Origin: Euphorbia lathyris
Taxonomy: Eukaryota > Streptophyta > Magnoliopsida > Malpighiales > Euphorbiaceae
DNA: 64,000 bases
Direction: 5' to 3'
NCBI RefSeq assembly: GCF_963576675.1
Contig: NC_088911.1
Span: 33,874,256 to 33,938,255 of the forward strand
The notes under the pieces were generated by a model. It saw only the letters and a program-made list of their open reading frames with translations, had not been told where the DNA came from and ran no database searches. Positions 58,020 to 64,000 of this stretch are shown piece by piece. The stretch's first letter is position 1. Each line of letters starts with the position of its first letter. Both the position numbers and the translations under genes were made by a program.

Positions 58020-60320
58020 AGTGTAATTTTCCTACCAAAAATTAAAAAATTGTGAATTTTTTTTTATTAATTTTTTTGGATTGAAGGGAACTCTTTTATT
58101 TATATATATATATATAACAAATACAAACAATTCAAGAATATAATAAGGACTTTACAATATTTGAACAAGTAAAATCAACACAAAAATATCACTAAATCAA
58201 TTTATGATATCAACTAACAAATATATAAGTATGGGTAATTGAGGGATAATTTCAAAACAAAAAAAAAATATGCACAATCAAATTTATCCGACTTTCAAAA
58301 GTAACAAATCTACACTCTACTTTTGACATTAGAATAAGAATCACACATGCAATTTATTATCCAGTTCACAAATTAGCATACCTCCCCATCGTAATGACAA
58401 TTTGTGAAAAGCCTTCTCCCCAGTCTACTTTGAAATATGCACAACTTATTGGGAAATGTCACCATTTGGAAAGGTGGGCTCCTCACCTAACAATGATGGT
58501 AGCCCCAAAGGCTTCTGCAAAAGGTAACACAAAATAAGCAAGTTCACTTTCTAGAATATTTGAATCAATCCAACTATGATGCCATGAAGTGAGATTCAAA
58601 AACGAGTTATAGCAAACCAACTCTCAGGATGTACAAGTATTATCAGATTGATATACCGATTTTTTTTTGAGGCATTTGATCTCGAAATAAGAAAGTTTGA
58701 TGAGCTTTAGAGGAAAACACCTTGCTAACAAAAATGAGTTTCCCTGCCAAAAAGGAAAATCAATAAAAAAATCCACCAGGTTTCAACTTCAATAATGCAC
58801 TAACAATTTAAATCTTGGGAAAAATGTATTAACATTAAAAAAAATGAATTATAACTCTAGTAAAACTAACTAACTAATTTATCTTTTCATCACAAAAGCT
58901 TTCAATTCTATAAGTAACTGATTCCCATTCTGTGATCTACCAAAGAAGCTTTAAACACCTAGTGCCTGTCCAAAATTTAATTATAAGAGTCAAAATCACA
59001 TTAAAGTTAACATACGAGCTCAATTTAACCCGAATCGAACATTAGATATCAACTCAGTTCTCCAATTGTCCAATTTTAGGTATTGAAAGTGATTGTGTTT
59101 GAACTAATTTGTCAAAATTTGTCAACTTCATGACTAAATTGAAACCTAAATTTGAAATTTGAGGGACCATTTTGAACCTTAATTCGTCTAAAATTACTTG
59201 CATCTTACAATTCTGAACTCTGATTATCACAAAGTTGGGACTTTAATCATAAAAATAACCCTAGGAACCAAGATTAAGAAATCACAAAATGCAATTATGA
59301 TCAAACTGCACACAGTAAAATGAGTTGAAGATAGAACACAGCAAAGCAAAGAACACAAAAGAAGAGAATGACCTTAACACCGAGTAAATGAAGAGGAGTA
59401 ATCTGGCCGGGCACAATACAATCAGGACCGCGACTTCAACAATGGCTTCGGAAGACAACCCACTACCAATAGCATTTGGATGCTGCAATAGAAAATTGGA
59501 GAGTGAAAAAGAGGGCAAACAAAAACGAGAAAGACGGAGACCGACCTTCATGACTGAGAAGCCGTGAGTAGAATTAGGTGAATTAGAAATGGAAAAGTTC
59601 TTTTTCTTCCTTCTTCGCCATTGATGCTATTGTGATAGAGTCAAAAATGGGAAAGTTCTTTTTCTTCCTTGAATAATGAGGTCACATATTCACTGCCGAA
59701 CAAATTAAATTCCAAAGAGATCGAAGATCGATGAATTCATAATTGAACAAATTAATTAATGCGATCAAGAACACAACTACTATTTCGTTTGAAAAAACAA
59801 GATTGTCTGTAATACTTCATCTTCTCCAACATTTAGAGAGATCAAAACACACAAATATATATATAGAGAGAGAGGAGAGACTGAGAATTCAATATATCAG
59901 AGGTTAATAAATTACCTAATTAATTGCAGAAGAAAATTAAGATGGCAAAAGATTCCATTCCTTCAGGTCCAACAAAGCTGCATCTCTTGGTTACCTATGT
60001 ACAATGGCGGGATAGATTTGATGAAGACAAACAGGCGGAACAAGCGATCTAGAAGGAGGCGGCAGAGATTTGTTGTTTTTACTCTTTTTACACTTTTGGG
60101 TCTGTAGGGTTTTTAGCAAAAACTGAATCAACGGCTTGGATTCCACTGGAGACAAATCAAGGGATCATATTCAATACCTTTAATCAATGTACCTTATCTC
60201 TTATCTCTTATCCCTTTATGTCTTTAATAATTTTGTGTCTGATAAAATTAACAGTATCACTTTATCATAAAATTTAATATTTTATATATTTATTTATTAA
60301 ATTTTAAATGATATATTAAT
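58020..60320 (-). other. Unassigned, possibly captured segment in CACTA element B
   Basis: Non-repetitive, moderately AT-rich. The minus strand at 59480-59551 starts MKVGLRLSRFCLPSFSLSNF. An acceptor-like ttgcag precedes HPNAIGSGLSSEAIVEVAVL at about 59483, and 59400-59640 resembles a gene 5' region read leftwards. A second possible start lies on the plus strand at 59942 (MAKDSIPSGPTKLHLLVTYV). I recognise no family. It may be transduplicated host sequence. Confidence 0.35.
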
Positions 60321-60322
60321 TA

Positions 60323-60667
60323 GGGATAAAATACCAAAATAGGCTACAGTTTTTGGGGAAGTATCAATTTACGCTCCACGTACAAAATAACACAAATATA
60401 CACTTAATGTTTAAAAAAATGTACCAATTTAGGTCTCGATAATGGAACGAGACACGTCATTGATATTACTCCATAAAATTTTGTCAATTGTACGTGGAGG
60501 AAGGAATCAGAACTTAACAGAGTAATAGGAATGACGTGTCTGATCCGTTCTCGAAGCCTAAATTGATACCTTTTTTAAAAGTTAAGCCTATATTGGTACT
60601 ATTTTGTACGTGGAGCCTAAATTGATATTTCACCAAAAATCATAGGTATATTTTGGTACATTATCCC
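60323..60667. mobile_element. MITE, third family copy, inside CACTA element B
   Basis: Ends gggataaaataccaaaatag and, inverted, gggataatgtaccaaaatat. The interior is related to 16837-17163 (aggctccacgtacaaaat-type arms) but more diverged. Flanked by ttaatta on both sides, which may be a 7-bp target duplication, although the sequence is palindromic. Confidence 0.8.
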
Positions 60668-61672
60668 TTAATTATATAATTTATAATATATATATATTTT
60701 ATAATAAAAATATTATATTTGTATTTTTCATAATAAATTATTAAGTGAAAATTAGTCTAATAATTAATGTATTTATATATTAATGTATTTTTTATTACTC
60801 TACTAATTTTCTTTTGTAACAACGTATGATGTAGCTAAAAAAGTTCTGTTAAACGCAACAACATTTAGTTGTTGCTATAGATGGTTTAATTTTTAGCAAT
60901 AAAAAGATTGTTATGAAAAATGAATATTTTGCAAGTCCCACTAAAAAGATTTATGGAGGGAAAATGAAAAAAAATTAATGCCAACAAAATATTATTGTTG
61001 GAAAAGATACTCTTTCATAATATAAAATATAAATTTTATACGAAATGATTATTATTGTTTTTTTAAGATAAATAATTATTATTGTTAATACTTATAAAAT
61101 AATGTTATATATTTTAATTATATTATTTTAAATATATAATTTATTATTTATTATAGAAAATATGTATTTATTTTATTTCTTAAATAGTTTAATAATTATT
61201 TTGCAACGACCTCTTTTTGTTGCTGAAATATTCAATTTTTACGCAATAACTTTATATTGTTGTTGTAAATGCTTTCATTTACAGCAACGACACATAGTCG
61301 TTGCTATAGATCTTTAATCTACGGTAACGACACGTGTCTGTTGCTGTAAATACTTATATTTATAATAACAACATGCAATCGTTGACGTAAATTCTTTTAT
61401 TTACAGTAACAACATGTAGTCGTTGTTGTAATTGCTTTCATTTACAGCAACAACATTCAGTTGTTGCTATAAACGTTTTTATTTACAGCAACAAATGTAT
61501 TGTTGCCAAAGTTGTTATCGTTTTTCCACAAACTACACAATTTGAAAGAAATTTACAGCAACAATCTTTTGTAACGACCTAAAAAATTATGTTGCATATG
61601 TTTATTTTTAGCAACGATTTTTTCTGTTGTTGCTAAAACTTGTTGCCAAAAAGCAATTTTCTTGTAGTGTTG

Positions 61673-61960
61673 AAGGTCTTCAAAGGCTTAAAGGAAAGTA
61701 CGAGCAGTCTTCAAATGTTTTCATTTCGGCTCTCTCGTGCTGTTACAACTGGTCAATTTCTTGCTCCCGCTCCTGGACCCAGTTCTGGTGCTGGCAAAAA
61801 TGGGGAGAAACAAAGGGAAAGGGTAAGCAAATGGAAGAACAAGGAACTCAACAGCAAACGATTCACTCCTCTTCCATTTCCCCAAAACCACCTCAGCAAC
61901 AAGGAACCACACAACACTCACAAAAATCTAAACAAGTCCAATTCAACACAAAGTAGATAG
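61673..61960 (+). pseudogene. SIRE-like post-pol ORF, C-terminal segment
   Basis: Resumes in frame after the TTG duplication (KVFKGLKESTSSLQMFSFRL, then TTGQFLAPAPGPSSGAGKNG) and ends at the tag at 61958. It is basic, with a serine/asparagine-rich C-terminus. The precise frame continuity over two insertions (24 kb and 4.1 kb) supports the ORF as a real protein of the ancestral element. Confidence 0.8.
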
Positions 61961-62528
61961 ACCTTTTAGTCTAGCGACTTAGATCTTCTAGCTTTTTGTG
62001 CTGAATCATATTTTTTGTTGTGCTTACTTGTCTGTTGTGCTTTATATATGAGAACTCATCTTTCACATAAAATGTGTTGATTACTCTGTCTACATTTTAT
62101 AGCTTATGTATCTAAAATATGATTTTGAACTTATATTGATCTTTATCATAATGTCTATCACTTTAAAAATCATTGAACAAATAAAGAACATAAAATTTTT
62201 ACAAGTCGAAGCCACTGAGTAACTCCAACTCAGCAACCTTTAACTAACTCAGTACATCTTCAACTCCGATAACTGAACTCTTTTAAAAGAATCCATTCAA
62301 TAAGTATCAGAACTGAGTATAGTGAATATGTTCTCAATACTGACATTCTTCTGATCTTGAACTCAACCTTACTTGATTAAACCTTTAAATGTTTAAAGTA
62401 AAGCTAAGTCAGTAGTCCAACCCTTATGGGGGAGAATTTCAGAAGTTAAGGAAAGGTCAACAATCATGGGGGAGCTCAACACTGAGTTCCTAATTTAATA
62501 TTTTTGCCAACATCAAAATGGGGGAGTT
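61961..62528 (+). other. 3' untranslated region and polypurine tract of the SIRE element
   Basis: No ORF. Two nearly identical gggggag phrases occur at about 62429 and 62467; the true polypurine tract aaaatgggggag is at 62515-62526, just before the LTR. Confidence 0.75.
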
Positions 62529-63841
62529 TGTTGAAACACATTTCCACAATGATTTTGATTTGATAAAATTATTTAAATTAGATTTAAATTCCTATGATTA
62601 AATATTCCAACATATTAAATTTAAATGCTTTGATTTATTTACTATTAATATGTTTGTTCAATGTTGAGTAATTAAATTGATAAGAATTGAAAGACATTAA
62701 AGACCAAGGCCCAAAAGCCCACAAGAGAAGGTCAAAGCCAAAGTCAACAGATCCAGCTCAGTTGAAGAACGCGGCCCAACAGATGGAAGGATCTAGAAAG
62801 AGTTTCTAACAACTTCATGCCGAAGCTGCTGAGTCAAACGGATAGAAGACAGGTCAACAGTTGACCTCAACAACATCGAGACAAAGCTATTCCACTTTGG
62901 GAAAGATTCAGACGTTGCAGAAAGCTGTCTGGAAGACTTTACCATAAGTAGAGAGACAATCTGACATCTACCGACCGGAAGTACCTGCCAACTGAATCAG
63001 ACAGAAAAGGCAACATTCTCATTGGCCGCAGACACTAAGTACTGACGAGTGAAAGTGACAGCAAGCCGTTTCCCTCCAACGGTTATTTTGAAATTCGAAA
63101 TAACCGATGCCTCAGATGCCACTATAAATAGGCCTCTCATTTGCTTCATTCGATGCAGATCTTCACCAAGTCGAAACGCTGACCAAATTGCTACTTGAAG
63201 TTCTGTGCCAAAGCAAAGCAAAGAAATCTTACACTCATTCTTATTTTGTGTAAAAGCCTAGATTGTAATTCATCAAAAGTGTTATTTGTATTTAGGACAA
63301 AACCTTTATCATTTTTAGAGATTAGAAGGAGATACTGAGTTGCTCGGTTATAACACTCAGTGGTAGAAATAGTGTTGGGTATAGGATATAGCGGAAGGTA
63401 CTCTGTATACTCATTGACTATTGTAAGAGGTTTGTGCTCTACCTGAAAGAGCTCAGTAGTGGATTAAAGCTCGGAAGGATTCCGGGGACTGGACGTAGGC
63501 AGGAGGCCGAACCAGGATAAATCTGCTAAGTAACACTTTCTAACTCTTACTCCTTATATGCTTGCTTTGAACTGTGCCTAGTAAAACATTAAAACATATA
63601 CACTGAGTTGTGTGGCTTGAGCACTGAGTTCAGGAATAGACTTAAGTGCTATCTCCTGACTCAACGATAGAAGTCTTAGTTACTAGTTAACTAAACCTGC
63701 CTCTGATCTCACTCAGCACCACTATGCTAAAACAACTAAGAAAGTCTTATTTGAAAAAGAATTCAGCCTTAAAGAGAATTTTTTTTAAATAGTTCCTAAC
63801 CCCCATTGGAACTAATTCTCTCACGTTACACGAGACCAACA
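62529..63841 (+). repeat. 3' LTR of the SIRE-like element
   Basis: 1313 bp, tgttgaaacacatttccaca to cgagaccaaca. Highly similar to the 5' LTR; differences are scattered substitutions and a shorter C-tract. TATA at 63123. Followed by the AAGAT duplication. Confidence 0.95.
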
Positions 63842-64000
63842 AAGATCACACCTTTGCAGGGGATATAAGTTTTCAGGATGCCTTCACATCCATCAAAACA
63901 TTCATGACTTCCCCTCCCCTGTTATCAGCCCCCAAGGAAGGGGAAGACTGTAGCTTATATTTCAAGATCCTAAAAAAGGTGGTAGCCATCGTAATCACTC
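63842..64000 (+). pseudogene. Dead Ty3/gypsy element, continuation of copy B (RNase H start)
   Basis: Directly continues the text cut at 24443: DHTFAGDISFQDAFTSIKTF followed by MTSPPLLSAPKEGEDCSLYF. This is the RT-RNase H connection of Tat-like elements (usual phrase LTSPPLL). It is cut by the window edge. Confidence 0.82.

Larger units (their letters stand above)
57572..61669. mobile_element. Non-autonomous CACTA element B (4.1 kb)
   Basis: Left end cactacaagaaaatttattt; right end attttcttgtagtg; TTG duplication on both sides (57569-57571 and 61670-61672). Subterminal regions (57585-58020 and 60820-61660) are filled with gcaacaac, gttgctat and cgttgc motifs in both orientations, different from the tgacgat motifs of element A. 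This suggests a different transposase. No transposase gene. The middle contains a non-repetitive segment and a MITE. Confidence 0.92.
24444..63841 (+). mobile_element. SIRE/Maximus-like Ty1/copia retrotransposon, 39.4 kb with nested insertions
   Basis: Two matching LTRs (24444-25765 and 62529-63841) in the same orientation are flanked by the 5-bp duplication AAGAT (24439-24443 and 63842-63846). The dead gypsy reading continues across the gap (ccttaag... then agatcacacctttgcagg, as in copy A). Internal order is PBS for initiator tRNA-Met, gag, protease, integrase, RT, RNase H, then an extra post-pol ORF, the layout of the SIRE lineage. About 28 kb of the span is later insertions (32941-56856 and 57572-61669). 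The element itself is about 11.4 kb. Confidence 0.93.

Overview
The window is plant nuclear DNA, most likely from a eudicot, and consists almost entirely of transposable elements. The signs are Ty3/gypsy Athila-type and Ty1/copia SIRE-type LTR retrotransposons with plant tRNA primer sites, a plant Helitron with an RPA1-like gene, CACTA and Mutator-like DNA elements, and captured fragments of plant-type eIF3B and HSP70. I see no intact host gene, no tRNA or rRNA gene and no CRISPR array. All calls come from reading the sequence; no database search was run.

Left part (1-20858), mostly minus strand. Positions 1-6794 are the 5' two thirds of an Athila-like element (LTR, tRNA-Asp primer site, a 1203-codon gag-protease-RT frame, then RNase H and integrase) running off the left edge. 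It has inserted into the helicase part of a decayed autonomous Helitron, whose Rep exons (6795-about 11250) and RPA1-like gene (13767-16092) follow. A second, non-autonomous Helitron (about 17232-20858) carries the first two exons of eIF3B and the last coding piece of a cytosolic HSP70, both in the element's orientation.

Right part (about 21050-64000), mostly plus strand, is a stack of nested insertions resolved by matching target-site duplications (TSDs). The base is a dead Ty3/gypsy element containing a tandem duplication (21050-24443, resuming at 63842). A SIRE-like copia element (24444-63841, TSD AAGAT) sits in it, stretched to 39.4 kb. Inside its envelope-like ORF lie a long solo LTR (32941-56856, TSD TGACC) and a CACTA element (57572-61669, TSD TTG). 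The solo LTR holds a complete 17.9-kb Athila-like element (33586-51506, TSD TTAGG), a solo SIRE LTR (52814-54146, TSD ACTTC) and a Mutator-like element (54979-56153, 10-bp TSD). The Athila element holds another CACTA element (41768-45985, TSD GCA) inside the first of two paralogous post-pol ORFs.

The most unusual feature is a repeated module in the complete Athila element. An 18-bp-stem, CpG-rich hairpin with a companion short palindrome lies upstream of a TATA-like sequence in both LTRs and again ahead of each of the two envelope-position ORFs. This suggests internal promoters or a packaging/regulatory signal copied within the element.
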